Shown here: positions 33,137 to 42,729 of the stretch, piece by piece
Numbering within the stretch: position 1 is the first letter of the stretch
Layout of the letters: the number at the start of each line of letters is the position of its first letter
The notes under the pieces: generated by a model
The model's input: only the letters and a program-made list of their open reading frames with translations
The model's database searches: none
Told to the model about the DNA's origin: nothing
Assembly: GCF_002920615.1 (NCBI RefSeq)
Contig: NZ_PQSU01000017.1
Span: 1 to 64,000 of the forward strand
Source of the DNA: Streptomyces sp. Ru62
Lineage (GTDB): Bacteria; Actinomycetota; Actinomycetes; Streptomycetales; Streptomycetaceae
DNA length: 64,000 bases
Direction of reading: 5' to 3'
Made by a program: the position numbers and the translations under genes

Positions 33137-34306
33137 GTGCGGATACCCACCCGATCCATCGTCGCGGCCTGGGCGCTCTCGGTGGCGCTCCTCGCCGCCG
33201 GCTGTGCGGGCGCCGGTGTCAAGCAGACCAGAGCGGGCGAACTGGTCGTCCTGGAGGCCGCCACCGACCGGGGGCCCGACCCCTTCACCGACTCCACGGA
33301 GACCGCCACCACCCGGCCGGAGTCCCCCCGGGGCAGCGCCAGGGTCCAGCCCGGCGAGGTCGAGGCACCCCTGCGCGCGGCCCGTACCGTGTCCGGCGCC
33401 ACCCCCGGCCTGTACCGGGGCACCCCGCACGTCGCCGCCTGTGACGTCGAGCGGCACATCGGCCGTCTGGTGGCGGACGGGGCCAAGGCCGACGCCTTCG
33501 CCCAGGCGGCCGGCGTCACCCGGTCGGCGCTCCCGGGCTATCTGCGCGGCCTGACCCCGGTCGTCCTGGGCGGCGACACCCGCGTCACCAACCACGCCTA
33601 CCGCGACGGTCAGGCGGCCCGCTACCAGGCCGTCCTCCAGGCCGGCACCGCCGTCCTCGTCGACGACCGGGGCATGCCCCGGGTGCGCTGCGCCTGCGGC
33701 AACCCGCTGAAGCCGCCCGCGCCGACCCGCGGCGGTGCCGGGGCCCGGGGCACCCCCTGGGCCGGATACGAGCCGGACCAGGTGATCGTGGTGGCCCCGG
33801 CGCCCCGGGCCGTCAACAGCATCACGATCATGGACGCCGCGACCCGTACCTGGATCGAGCGCCGGGTCGGCCCCGATGTGCGCCGGGACAGGATCGTGCC
33901 CCCGCCCGCACGGGCCGCCGCCAGCCCGGTCCCGTCCGGTCCGGCGGACGCCGGGCCGTCGGTCACCGGGCGGCCGAGTCCGCGCGAGAGCGGCCCGGCC
34001 GTGTCGGAGTCCCCGTCCGGTACGCAGCGGTCCCCGGCGGGTACGCCGTCGTCCCCGTCCGGCTCCGCCGCGCCGGACGGCCGTGGCGATCGCCCGGCCG
34101 GTGCCAGCGGGCTCGCGGACCGGAACACCGGGACGACGGCGCAGGAGCCGCCGCCCGCCGAGGACGCCCCCGACCCCGACCCGGTTCTCGATCCGGCCCG
34201 CGATCTCTCCCTCGACCTCTCCGTGGCCCCCACGGACCCGGGTGTCTCCGACCCGGACGTCTCCGACCCGGACGTCTCCGATCAGGGCGCCCCCGATCAG
34301 GGCTGA
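33137..34306 (+). CDS. DUF6777-like lipoprotein with a long acidic/Pro-rich tail
   Basis: A 389-residue predicted lipoprotein. The signal peptide ends LLAAGC with Cys23; residues 60-260 form the conserved domain (TPGLYRGTPHVAACDVE, RVRCACGNPLKPP, DQVIVVAPAPRAVN). I recognise this as a family common in streptomycetes whose function is unknown. The last ~120 residues are disordered, ending with repeated SDPDV units. The GTG start has GGAG upstream. It is divergent from the LMF-like gene. Confidence 0.7.
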   Translation: MRIPTRSIVAAWALSVALLAAGCAGAGVKQTRAGELVVLEAATDRGPDPFTDSTETATTRPESPRGSARVQPGEVEAPLRAARTVSGATPGLYRGTPHVAACDVERHIGRLVADGAKADAFAQAAGVTRSALPGYLRGLTPVVLGGDTRVTNHAYRDGQAARYQAVLQAGTAVLVDDRGMPRVRCACGNPLKPPAPTRGGAGARGTPWAGYEPDQVIVVAPAPRAVNSITIMDAATRTWIERRVGPDVRRDRIVPPPARAAASPVPSGPADAGPSVTGRPSPRESGPAVSESPSGTQRSPAGTPSSPSGSAAPDGRGDRPAGASGLADRNTGTTAQEPPPAEDAPDPDPVLDPARDLSLDLSVAPTDPGVSDPDVSDPDVSDQGAPDQG

Positions 34307-34408
34307 GCGCGGCCCCTGCCCGACCGACCTCACCACGCCCCCGCCGTGCACACGTGCCCGGTCGCCGATCAAGTCGAAGAATCGGCCGGTTCCTGGCAAG
34401 GTGGCCCC

Positions 34409-36475
34409 ATGGCCGATCGGGGAGCGAGCGCCCTGTCACTCCCGGAGGACTGGCCCGCACACCCGGACCCGATCCTCGCGCTCAACCGCATGGGCAGCTT
34501 CGACTGGGACCTGGACGCCGGTCTGTTCCACATGGACGTCCAGGCCTTCGAGGTGTTCGACCTGCTGCCCGAGGAGTACGACGGGCGCCCGGAGACCCTG
34601 GCCGTCCGGGTGCCGCCGCCGGAGGCCGCCCGGCTCGACGCGGCGGTCGCCCGTGCGATCAAGGACGGCAGCGAGAACTACGGCGCCTACTTCCGCATCC
34701 GCTGCCGTGACGGCACCATGCGCTGGACGCACACCCAGGGCTACATCCGGCGCGACGACACCGGCCGCCCGCGCCGGGTCGTCGGCATCGTGCGCGACGC
34801 CACCGAGGAACTCGCCGACAGCGCGGCCCGCAGCCTCCGGGCCGCCCAGGACGAGGCGTTCCGGCAGCAGACCAGTGTCGTCCAGGTCATCTCCGCCGCG
34901 CTCGCCCACGCCCGCAGCGTCCAGGACGTCATCGACGTCCTCAAGGACGCGCACGGCATCCGCCACCTCGGCGCGGCCAGCCTGGTGATGGGCCTGGTGG
35001 AGGCGGGCCGGATCCGGCTGGTGGCCGAGGGACCGGTGGGCGCCTCCGTCCCCGGGACCCGGATCACCCGGATCGACGAGCCGTACCCGATGAGCGAGGT
35101 CGTCCGCACGCTCAGCCCCCGGTTCATCGAATCGCCCGAGGAGTTCGCCGAGGGCTACCCGATCCTCTGGCCGCACCTCACGGACCTGCACGTCACCTCG
35201 GCCGCCTACCTGCCCCTGATCGCCCAGGCCCGCCCGATCGGCGCGATGGGCCTGCTCTACGACGACCGGCGCGGCTTCTCCGCCGAGGAGCGCGCCGTCC
35301 TCGTCGCGCTGGGCAGCAGCATCGCCCAGAGCCTCATGCGGGCCATGCTCTACGAACAGGAGAAGGACCTCGCCCAGGGCCTCCAGCAGGCCATGCTGCC
35401 CCGCACCATCCCCAGCGTCCCCGGCGCCGACGTCGCGGTCCGCTACCGCTCGGCAGCGCTGGGCCGGGACATCGGCGGCGACTGGTACGACCTGATCCCG
35501 CTGCCCGGAGGCCGGGTCGGCGCGGTCATCGGGGACGTCCAGGGCCACGACACGCACGCGGCGGCCGTCATGGGCCAGCTGCGCATCGTGCTGCGCGCCT
35601 ACGCCGCCGAGGGCCACCCCCCGGCCACCGTGATGGCGCGCGCCTCCGTCTTCCTGCACGAACTCGACACCGACCGCTTCGCCACCTGCCTGTACGCCGA
35701 GGCGGACCTGTCCACCGGAGTCGTCCAGGTGGTCCGCGCCGGGCACATCGACCCGCTGATGCGCAGCGGTGACGGCAGGTGCGCCCGGGTCGGCGTCGAG
35801 GGCGGGCTGCCGCTGGGCCTGTCCGCCGAGTTCGGGCGGCTGGAGTACCCCGTCACCACCCTCGAACTCGACCCCGGCCACACCCTGCTGCTGTACACCG
35901 ACGGGCTGGTCGAACAGCCCGGCGCCGACCTGGACGACGGCATGAGCGGCCTGGTGGCCCTCGTCTGCGACGGCCCGCGCGAGGTGCGCGACCTCGCCGA
36001 CCGGCTGATCGAGCTCGCCGAGGAACGGGGCGGCGACGACGACGTAGCGCTGCTCCTGCTGCGCCGCCGCAGCCGCGAGGCCACGCGGGCCGGCGGCCGG
36101 CTCCGGCAGCATGTGGCGCCCGGCGACCCGGAGGCCCTCACCCACGCCCGGCACATGATCCAGGCCGCGGTCCGCGCCTGGGGCGCCGACGACCTCGCCG
36201 ACGAGATCGAGCTGGTCGCCGGCGAACTGATCACCAATGCCCTGATGCACACCGAGGGCTCCGCGATCGTCACCCTGCGGGCCCTGGACGGCGGCGACCG
36301 CAGGCTGCGCATCGAGGTCGAGGACGGCTCCAGCGCCCTGCCGCGGCGCCGCGACGCGGGCGAGATCGGGGTCTCGGGGCGGGGCCTGGTCCTCGTGGAA
36401 CGGCTCTCCGACAGCTGGGGCGTGGAGGCGCGGGGCGGCGGCAAGGCGGTGTGGTGCGAGTTCCGGGTGCCGTAG
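34409..36475 (+). CDS. PAS-GAF-SpoIIE phosphatase-HATPase regulator
   Basis: A 688-residue cytoplasmic signalling protein with four modules: PAS (about 25-135, RIRCRDGTMRWTHTQGYIRR), GAF (150-310), PP2C/SpoIIE phosphatase (335-540; GRDIGGDWYDL, DVQGHDTHAA, LLLYTDGLVE) and an RsbW-like HATPase (560-688; ELVAGELITNALMHT). Such multidomain proteins act in partner switching: the phosphatase activates anti-anti-sigma factors and the kinase module phosphorylates them, controlling stress sigma factors. ATG 34409 follows AAGGTGG. No anti-anti-sigma gene is adjacent. Confidence 0.92.
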   Translation: MADRGASALSLPEDWPAHPDPILALNRMGSFDWDLDAGLFHMDVQAFEVFDLLPEEYDGRPETLAVRVPPPEAARLDAAVARAIKDGSENYGAYFRIRCRDGTMRWTHTQGYIRRDDTGRPRRVVGIVRDATEELADSAARSLRAAQDEAFRQQTSVVQVISAALAHARSVQDVIDVLKDAHGIRHLGAASLVMGLVEAGRIRLVAEGPVGASVPGTRITRIDEPYPMSEVVRTLSPRFIESPEEFAEGYPILWPHLTDLHVTSAAYLPLIAQARPIGAMGLLYDDRRGFSAEERAVLVALGSSIAQSLMRAMLYEQEKDLAQGLQQAMLPRTIPSVPGADVAVRYRSAALGRDIGGDWYDLIPLPGGRVGAVIGDVQGHDTHAAAVMGQLRIVLRAYAAEGHPPATVMARASVFLHELDTDRFATCLYAEADLSTGVVQVVRAGHIDPLMRSGDGRCARVGVEGGLPLGLSAEFGRLEYPVTTLELDPGHTLLLYTDGLVEQPGADLDDGMSGLVALVCDGPREVRDLADRLIELAEERGGDDDVALLLLRRRSREATRAGGRLRQHVAPGDPEALTHARHMIQAAVRAWGADDLADEIELVAGELITNALMHTEGSAIVTLRALDGGDRRLRIEVEDGSSALPRRRDAGEIGVSGRGLVLVERLSDSWGVEARGGGKAVWCEFRVP

Positions 36476-36532
36476 CCACCGGTCCGGGCGAGACGGCGGG
36501 GCGTTGTCGGTGCCGGGTGGCACTCTGGACGT

Positions 36533-37396
36533 ATGCCCGAACTGCCCGAGGTAGCAGCGCTGACGGACTTCCTCACCGAGCACCTGGTCGGACGGCGGGT
36601 GGTGCGGGTGCTGCCCGTCGCCATCAGCGTCCTGAAGACGTACGACCCTCCGGTCACGGCCGTCGAGGGAGCCGGGGTGACGGCCGTGCGCCGGTACGGC
36701 AAGTTCCTGGACATCGAGACGGACGGCGGGCTGCATCTGGTGGCCCACCTGGCCCGCGCGGGCTGGCTCCAGTGGAGGGACCGGCTGCCGGACGGCCCGC
36801 CGAAGCCCGGGAAGGGCCCGCTGGCGCTGCGCGTGGCGCTGGAGACCGGCGAGGGCTTCGACCTGACCGAGGCCGGCACCCAGAAGCGCCTCGCCGTGTA
36901 CGTCGTCCGCGACCCGGAAGAGGTGCCCGGCATCGCCCGCCTCGGCCCGGATCCGCTCGCCGGAGACTTCGACGAGGACCGCTTCGCCGCCCTGCTCCAG
37001 GGCGAACGGCGGCAGCTCAAGGGTGCCCTGCGCGACCAGTCGCTGATCGCGGGCGTCGGCAACGCCTACAGCGACGAGATCCTGCACGCGGCGAAGATGT
37101 CCCCGTTCAAGCTGGCCGCCTCCCTCACACCGGAGGAGACCCACCGGCTGTACGAGGCGCTGCGCGACACGCTCGCCGAGGCGGTCGAGCGCTCCCGGGG
37201 CGTGGCCGCCGGGCGGCTGAAGGCGGAGAAGAAGAGCGGTCTGCGCGTCCACGGCCGTACCGGCGAACCGTGCCCGGTGTGCGGCGACACCATCCGCGAG
37301 GTCTCCTTCAGCGACTCCTCGCTCCAGTACTGCCCCACCTGCCAGACGGGCGGCAAGCCCCTGGCCGACCGCCGGCTGTCCCGCCTGCTGAAATGA
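36533..37396 (+). CDS. Fpg/Nei-family DNA glycosylase-AP lyase
   Basis: A 287-residue base-excision repair enzyme. The mature N-terminus Pro-Glu (MPELPEV) is the catalytic Schiff-base residue, followed by the usual KFLDIETD, GVGNAYSDEILHAAK (helix-two-turns-helix) and a C-terminal zinc finger CPVC...CPTC. It removes oxidised purines or pyrimidines. The long Glu/Lys-rich insert typical of some actinobacterial Nei paralogues is absent; Fpg versus Nei cannot be settled by eye. It starts 58 bp after the SpoIIE gene. Confidence 0.93.
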   Translation: MPELPEVAALTDFLTEHLVGRRVVRVLPVAISVLKTYDPPVTAVEGAGVTAVRRYGKFLDIETDGGLHLVAHLARAGWLQWRDRLPDGPPKPGKGPLALRVALETGEGFDLTEAGTQKRLAVYVVRDPEEVPGIARLGPDPLAGDFDEDRFAALLQGERRQLKGALRDQSLIAGVGNAYSDEILHAAKMSPFKLAASLTPEETHRLYEALRDTLAEAVERSRGVAAGRLKAEKKSGLRVHGRTGEPCPVCGDTIREVSFSDSSLQYCPTCQTGGKPLADRRLSRLLK

Positions 37397-37537
37397 GCCC
37401 GACGCTCGGCGCCGGCTGGTGCGGAGGCCGATGACCACCGCTCCCCGTCGGCACACCCGGCCGTCGACGACGGGCCCGAGCACCAGGGCGAGTTCGGCCG
37501 GGGTGAGGGCGGCGCCCGGGCCGGGGTCCCGGTGCGG

Positions 37538-38191
37538 TCACCGTGGCCGTACCGTGACCAGCCGTTTCCCGTCCGTCGTGCGGATCTCGAACCGGGCGAT
37601 CTGGTCCGGACGCATCGCGGCGGCGCCCATCGCGGTGGTGGGCCGGGTGCCGTCGCCCGCGTTGGTCCAGCCGGCGACGACCTGTTCCGTGCCGTCGCGG
37701 CCGACCGCGACCAGCCGGCAGGTGTGCGCTCCGGAGCCGTCCTTGACCTCCAGCCGCAGATCGCTGCCGAAGCCCTCCTCCGCGGAGGTGACCCGCGCCC
37801 ACACCCCGGTGTCCGGATCGGTCGCCGCGGCGACCTGTGCGGCCGGGTCCGTGTGGCCGGCGAAGGCCACGATCCCGGGGCCGGCCACGGCCAGCACCAC
37901 GGAGGCGGCCAGGCCGTACAGCATCCGGCGGCGCCGCGTCCGCCGCAGGCGCGCCAGCTCGCCGAACAGCCGGTCCGGCAGCCGGGGGCCGGGCTGTGCC
38001 ATGGGGTGCACGAAGCGCGGCGTGGCCCGGCGGTACAACATCAACTGCCGGGTCGTGGCTCCGAATTCGGTCACGTGTGCCGCGCACTGAGGGCACTCCA
38101 TGAGGTGGTCCTCGAAGCGGAAGGCCTCCGCCTCGTCCAGCACGCCGAGCGCGTACGCGCCGACGTCGCGATGCCTTTCCAGGGACCTCAT
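37538..38191 (-). CDS. zinc-finger (zf-HC2) transmembrane anti-sigma factor
   Basis: A 217-residue protein. The N-terminal anti-sigma domain has the ZAS signature RDVGAYALGVLD...HLMECPQC (His-x3-Cys-x2-Cys). A single membrane helix follows at about residues 90-112 (LYGLAASVVLAVAGPGIVAFAG), then an extracytoplasmic domain ending RTTDGKRLVTVRPR. It should hold the co-encoded ECF sigma factor (39009-39557) inactive until an envelope signal. Regulator and sigma gene are in the same direction but separated by an unknown gene. Confidence 0.9.
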   Translation of the reverse strand: MRSLERHRDVGAYALGVLDEAEAFRFEDHLMECPQCAAHVTEFGATTRQLMLYRRATPRFVHPMAQPGPRLPDRLFGELARLRRTRRRRMLYGLAASVVLAVAGPGIVAFAGHTDPAAQVAAATDPDTGVWARVTSAEEGFGSDLRLEVKDGSGAHTCRLVAVGRDGTEQVVAGWTNAGDGTRPTTAMGAAAMRPDQIARFEIRTTDGKRLVTVRPR

Positions 38192-38342
38192 GCCGAATCC
38201 TCGTGCCGAAGGGTGGGGGAAGGGTTACTCCTTGCTCCCACCCGTACGCAGGCGACCGCCGAATCACTCAAGCCGCGCACGAAATCACGGACAAGAGATT
38301 CGGAGCGGCCCGGCCCGCGGATTGGTGTGAATTCCGGAAGGT

Positions 38343-38858
38343 TCAGAAGAGGTGGATCGCGAGGTGCCCGAGGGGCAGCCCGAGCCGCCAGGCGGGGGTC
38401 CACACCTTCGGCCCGTCGTCCTCCCCGAACACCGCGCCCCCGCCGGGGACCGCGTCCAGGTCAGGCGCGAGCAGCTCGGTCTCCTCCAGCCAGCGCCAGG
38501 CGTCCGCCGCCAGTGCCAGGTCGGGGCTGGGCGTCCCGGAGCCGGCCGCCCGCTCGGTCAGCTCGGCCAGGCGCTCCCGTACCCAGTCCTGCCACGGCTG
38601 GTCGTAGGCGGTCAGGGACAGCCAGTTCTCCAGCTGGGAGATCACCCGGATGCCGGACAGCTCCCCGTCGGTGTCGGACAGGAAGACGGTCAGCGCCAGC
38701 GCGTCCCGGCCGGCCCGGAACTCGAACGACGTCGGTGGCATCAGATCGCCGGTGCGCAGCAGCTCGTCGGCGATGTACTCGGCGTACAACCAGGCCATCG
38801 GAACGGCCAGTTCACCGCCGTCGGCGCCGTCCGTGCTCTCGTGCCCTCTGTGCAGCAT
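38343..38858 (-). CDS. conserved hypothetical protein between sigma and anti-sigma genes
   Basis: A 171-residue soluble acidic protein with no motif I recognise. It starts MLHRGHESTDG with a GGAAGG-type ribosome site and has a Trp-rich middle (YDQPWQDWVRERLAEL, AADAWRWLEE). There is no signal peptide or membrane helix. Its place between an ECF sigma gene and its putative anti-sigma suggests a role in the same circuit, which is inference from position only. Confidence 0.7.
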   Translation of the reverse strand: MLHRGHESTDGADGGELAVPMAWLYAEYIADELLRTGDLMPPTSFEFRAGRDALALTVFLSDTDGELSGIRVISQLENWLSLTAYDQPWQDWVRERLAELTERAAGSGTPSPDLALAADAWRWLEETELLAPDLDAVPGGGAVFGEDDGPKVWTPAWRLGLPLGHLAIHLF

Positions 38859-39008
38859 CCCTTCCTGCCTTCCTCCGGTGCGTGCGCGTCGCCCGGCCCC
38901 CGCCGGGACCGCGGCCCCGGTGCCCGCCGGAACGCGGATGAGGACAGCCCATGCCCGAACGGATGCCGCAGCAAGGCGCTTTACCGAGGTTTGACCCGGC
39001 TCCCGGTT

Positions 39009-39557
39009 TCACCGCAGGTCGGTCGCGTAACCCGGAAGGCCCCGGCGCAGGGCGCGCAACGCGTAATACGCGCGGGATTTCACGGTACCGGGTGGGATCC
39101 CCAGGGTCTGCGCCGCTTCCGCCACACTGGCCCCGCGGAAATACACGAGTACCAGTACGTCACGGTGCTCCGGCGTGAGTGTCTTCACAGCCTCCCGGAC
39201 GTCGAGCATCGCGGCGGCCCGCTCGGCGTGATCAGCGGTCACCCGCGCGTTCTCGGGGACCTCGTCGCCGATCTCGGGCGGCCGCGCCTGCCGGGCCCGC
39301 CGGGCGTCGATCGCCAGCCGCCGGGCCACGGTGAGCAGCCAGGGCCGTACGGAGTCGTAGCCGTCGGCGTGCAGCGCCTCCGGATGCTGCCAGGCGCGCA
39401 CCAGGGTCTCCTGGACGAGGTCCTCGGCACGCTGCCGGTCTCCGTCGCAGAGCCTGAACAGCAGGGCGAACAGGGGTCCGCCGTGCTCGCGCTGGAGCGC
39501 GGCCAGCTCGTGCTCGGCGGTCGTCGTCCCGGGGGTGAGTGAGGTTCCGGCCGTCAT
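39009..39557 (-). CDS. ECF RNA polymerase sigma factor
   Basis: A 182-residue sigma-70 family protein of the extracytoplasmic-function group: region 2 (LFRLCDGDRQRAEDLVQETLVRAWQH, then SVRPWLLTVARRLAIDARRA) and region 4 (LTPEHRDVLVLVYFRGASVAEAA, TVKSRAYYALRALRRGL). It probably directs its own cluster. The ATG at 39557 lacks a clear ribosome site, so the true start may differ by a few codons. Its upstream region contains a 20-bp direct repeat. Confidence 0.93.
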   Translation of the reverse strand: MTAGTSLTPGTTTAEHELAALQREHGGPLFALLFRLCDGDRQRAEDLVQETLVRAWQHPEALHADGYDSVRPWLLTVARRLAIDARRARQARPPEIGDEVPENARVTADHAERAAAMLDVREAVKTLTPEHRDVLVLVYFRGASVAEAAQTLGIPPGTVKSRAYYALRALRRGLPGYATDLR

Positions 39558-39645
39558 GGCCGTATGGCAGCGCAGGGCGCGGCCGGCGGACAGGGGGCGG
39601 ACCCGGTTGTGCGACGGACGGTCGAACGCGTCGGCGAACGGTCGG

Positions 39646-39688
39646 ACGAGCGGTACGCCAGGACCAGGGCGAGCGGTACGTCAGGACC
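39646..39688. repeat. 20-bp direct repeat upstream of the sigma gene
   Basis: ACGAGCGGTACGCCAGGACC (39646-39665) recurs as GCGAGCGGTACGTCAGGACC (39669-39688), period 23, two differences. It lies in the divergent region between the sigma-factor and CapA genes and could be a regulator-binding repeat. Confidence 0.5.
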
Positions 39689-39796
39689 CCGGACGGGCTA
39701 AGGACAGCTCTCGTGCCGTTTATCCGACTCATCAGATTCATACCCATATGCCCGTGACGGCTTCATCTGTATATACGACAATCTTGGGGTGAGTTG

Positions 39797-40945
39797 ATGA
39801 TCGGACGCAGACAGCAGGTGGCCCTGGCCCTGACCGCCGTCCTCGCGGCCGGAGCCGCCTGCCAGAACCAGAACCGGGAGTCCGGCGCGGAGGGACACGC
39901 CGCGCCCGCCGCCGCGGACGGCTTCACCCTCGTCGCCTCCGGGGACGTCCTGCCGCACACCTCCGTCATCGAGCGCGCCTCCTTCGACGCCGGCGGCAGC
40001 GGCCACGACTTCCGCCCGATGCTCGCCGGCATCAAACCACTGGTCGCCCAGGCCGATCTGGCTCTGTGTCACATGGAGACCGTCTACGGCGCCGACGGCG
40101 ACTACGCCGGCTACCCCGACTTCAAGTCCCCGCCGCAGATCGCCCAGGCCCTCGCCGACACCGGCTACGACGGCTGCTCCACCGCCTCCAACCACGCCCT
40201 GGACGACGGCGCCAGCGGCATCCGGCGCACCCTCGACGCCATGGACCGGGCCGGCCTGCGGCACGCCGGGACCGCCCGCAACGAGGCCGAGGCCCGCTCG
40301 GTCACGCTCCTGCGGGCCGGCTCGGCCAAGGTCGCCCACCTGTCGTACACCTTCGGCACCAACGGCAACGCGCTGCCGCCCGGACAGCCCTGGGCGGTCA
40401 ACCTGATCGACGCCGACCGGATGATCGCCGACGCCCGCGCGGCCCGGCGGGCCGGCGCCGACGTGGTCGTGCTCTCCGTGCACTGGGGCACCGAATGGCA
40501 GGACGAGCCCGACCGGCAGCAGCTCACCCTCGCCCAGCGGCTCACCGCCTCGGCCACGGCCGGCCGCCCGGACATCGACCTGATCCTCGGCACCCACGCC
40601 CACGTCCCGCAGGCGTACGAGAAGGTCAACGGCACCTGGGTGATCTACGGGATGGGCGACCAGATCGCCGGCGAGATGTACAACGGCGAGGGCGCCCAGG
40701 ACCCGCGCGGCAACGAGTCCACCCTCGGCCGCTTCACCTTCGCCCCGCCCGCCCGGCCGGGAGAGGCCTGGCGGGTCACCAAGGCCGAGTTCGTTCCCCA
40801 GCTCTACGACCTCGACGCGGGCCGGGTCGTCGACCTCGACAAGGCCATCGCCGAGGGCGCCGAACTGGAGGGGGTGCGCAACCGGATCAGGGACGTGGTG
40901 CTCAGCCGGGGCGCCGGGCAGGACGGGCTGGTCATGGCGGAGTGA
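39797..40945 (+). CDS. CapA-family (PgsA-like) metallophosphatase-fold exported protein
   Basis: A 382-residue exported protein with the poly-gamma-glutamate capsule protein fold: TLVASGDVLPH, CHMETVYG, STASNHALDD, VVVLSVHWGTEW and LILGTHAHVPQ correspond to the metal-binding loops. Family members assist poly-gamma-glutamate synthesis or have unknown hydrolase roles; no capB/capC is nearby. The N-terminus is a signal peptide with a weak lipobox (AAGAAC). ATG 39797 has GGGG seven bases upstream; TTG 39794 is also possible. Its stop directly abuts the stop of the convergent permease. Confidence 0.85.
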   Translation: MIGRRQQVALALTAVLAAGAACQNQNRESGAEGHAAPAAADGFTLVASGDVLPHTSVIERASFDAGGSGHDFRPMLAGIKPLVAQADLALCHMETVYGADGDYAGYPDFKSPPQIAQALADTGYDGCSTASNHALDDGASGIRRTLDAMDRAGLRHAGTARNEAEARSVTLLRAGSAKVAHLSYTFGTNGNALPPGQPWAVNLIDADRMIADARAARRAGADVVVLSVHWGTEWQDEPDRQQLTLAQRLTASATAGRPDIDLILGTHAHVPQAYEKVNGTWVIYGMGDQIAGEMYNGEGAQDPRGNESTLGRFTFAPPARPGEAWRVTKAEFVPQLYDLDAGRVVDLDKAIAEGAELEGVRNRIRDVVLSRGAGQDGLVMAE

Positions 40946-42367
40946 CTACGGCGCCGGCCGCTCCGCCAGCACCGAGCGGCGGTAGGAGTAGCCGAAGTAG
41001 ACACCGCAGCCGATCAGGAACCACACCGCGAACCGGACCCAGGTCTGCCACTGCAGGAACGTGATCAGCCAGATCGAGAAGACGACCCCCAGCGCGGGCA
41101 CGACGGGCATGCCCGGCGTCCGGAAGGTGCGCGGCAGCTCCGGCTGCCGGTAGCGCAGCACGATCACCGCCGTGCACACCACCACGAACGCGAGCAGGAT
41201 GCCGATGTTGGTCAGCTCGGCCGCCTCGCCGATCGGTACGAACCCGGCGATGACGGCCGAGGCCAGCCCCACGATCCAGGTCACCCGGGTGGGCACGTGC
41301 CGCGTCGGGTGCGTCTTCGCGAACCACCGGGGCAGCAGTCCGTCCCGGGACATCGAGAACCACACCCGGGTCACGCCCAGCATGAACGTGAACATCACGG
41401 TGAGGATGCCGATGATCGCGCCGACCGCGATCACGTCCGCGAGCGCGCCCAGCCCCACCGACTTGAACGCCGTGGAGAAACCGCTCTCCGGATCGATGTG
41501 CTGGTAGTTCTGCATGCCCGTCAGCACCAGACAGGCCGCCACGTACAGCACCATGGAGATCACCAGCGAGTAGATGATCGCCTTCGGCATGTGCCGCTGG
41601 GCGTCCCTCGACTCCTCGGCCGCCGTCGACATCGCGTCGTAGCCGAACACGGCGAAGAACACCGTCGCGGCGCCGGTGAACGCCCCGCTGATGCCGAACG
41701 GGAAGAACGGATGGTAGTTGCGCGTGTCGATGTGGAAGACGCCCACCCCGATCACCAGCAGCACCACCAGCACCTTCAGCGCGACCACGAACGTCTCGAA
41801 GCGGGCCGCGCTGCGGATGCCCTGGTTCAGCAGCCAGGCGATCAGCAGGCAGAGCAGGGCCGCGAAGAGGTCGACCCGGTGCCCGGACCCGGTGCCGGGC
41901 GCGCCCAGCATCCACCGCGGCAGGTCGGCGCCCATCTGCTCCACCAGGAAGCTGAAGTAGCCGGAGATGCCGATGGCCACCACGGCCACGATCGCGGTGT
42001 ACTCCAGCAGCAGGTCCCAGCCGATGAACCAGCCCGCGAACTCGCCGAGCACCGCGTAGCCGTAGGTGTACGCCGACCCCGCCTTCGGGATCAGCCCCGC
42101 GAACTCGGCGTACGACAGCGCCGCGCAGGCGCTCGCGACACCGGCGATCAGGAAGGACACCAGCACCGCGGGCCCGGCCGTGCCGTTCGCCACCGTTCCG
42201 GCCAGCGTGAAGATGCCCGCGCCGATGATGCCGCCCACACCGATGGCGGTCAGCTGCCAGAGCCCCAGCGACTTGTCCAGCCGGGTGCCCTCGCCGACCT
42301 CCGTCTCCTCGATGTGCTCGATGGGTTTGCGGCGGAGAATCCCCTCACCCGCGCGGAGCCTGTCCAT
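40946..42367 (-). CDS. APC-family amino acid permease
   Basis: A 473-residue polytopic protein with about 12 hydrophobic helices. The N-terminal TAIGVGGIIGAGIFTLAGT carries the GxxIGAGIF unwound-helix substrate motif of the APC superfamily, and VFFAVFGYDAMSTAAEE is the helix-6 motif of cationic amino-acid transporter-like members. Probable proton-coupled amino-acid uptake; substrate not determinable. The ATG at 42367 follows GTGAGG. It ends immediately next to capA with no intergenic base. Confidence 0.92.
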   Translation of the reverse strand: MDRLRAGEGILRRKPIEHIEETEVGEGTRLDKSLGLWQLTAIGVGGIIGAGIFTLAGTVANGTAGPAVLVSFLIAGVASACAALSYAEFAGLIPKAGSAYTYGYAVLGEFAGWFIGWDLLLEYTAIVAVVAIGISGYFSFLVEQMGADLPRWMLGAPGTGSGHRVDLFAALLCLLIAWLLNQGIRSAARFETFVVALKVLVVLLVIGVGVFHIDTRNYHPFFPFGISGAFTGAATVFFAVFGYDAMSTAAEESRDAQRHMPKAIIYSLVISMVLYVAACLVLTGMQNYQHIDPESGFSTAFKSVGLGALADVIAVGAIIGILTVMFTFMLGVTRVWFSMSRDGLLPRWFAKTHPTRHVPTRVTWIVGLASAVIAGFVPIGEAAELTNIGILLAFVVVCTAVIVLRYRQPELPRTFRTPGMPVVPALGVVFSIWLITFLQWQTWVRFAVWFLIGCGVYFGYSYRRSVLAERPAP

Positions 42368-42729
42368 GGGCCTCACCTCTTCGCCGACGGCAAACGGCTG
42401 ACGGCCGATCATGATGGCCCAGTGGAGATCCCCAGGGAAGACGCCACGCACGGCCCACGCGGAGCCCGGACCCGACCTCCGGCGAGCACGACGGGCCAGT
42501 GGCCGGCGACGGTACGGGTGCACCCCGCCGCCGGGGTGATCGAGGCGCGCGGCGATGCGGACGGGGGAACGCGTCCCGGCGATCGGGGCGCCCCCCGAGA
42601 AGCCGTCCCGGTCAGGGGGCACCGGGCCGGCCGGAGCCGCGGCAGGCGCGGGCGCCCGTGCGGTCCGCCGCGCCCCCGGTGGTCCGAGCGCCGGTCTCAC
42701 CTCCGCCGAGACGCCCCCGCGGCGCCGCC
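42368..42729. other. 362-bp gap upstream of the permease
   Basis: Lies between the permease start and the 3' end of the universal stress protein gene, both leftward. No gene is supported; it must contain the permease promoter and perhaps a terminator for the stress gene. No clear hairpin or promoter stood out. Confidence 0.4.

Noticed and set aside
37411..37530. Coding-like minus-strand stretch (LTPAELALVLGPVVDGRV) after the anti-sigma gene
   Set aside because: Suggestive of a gene remnant, but too short, without start, stop context or recognisable family.
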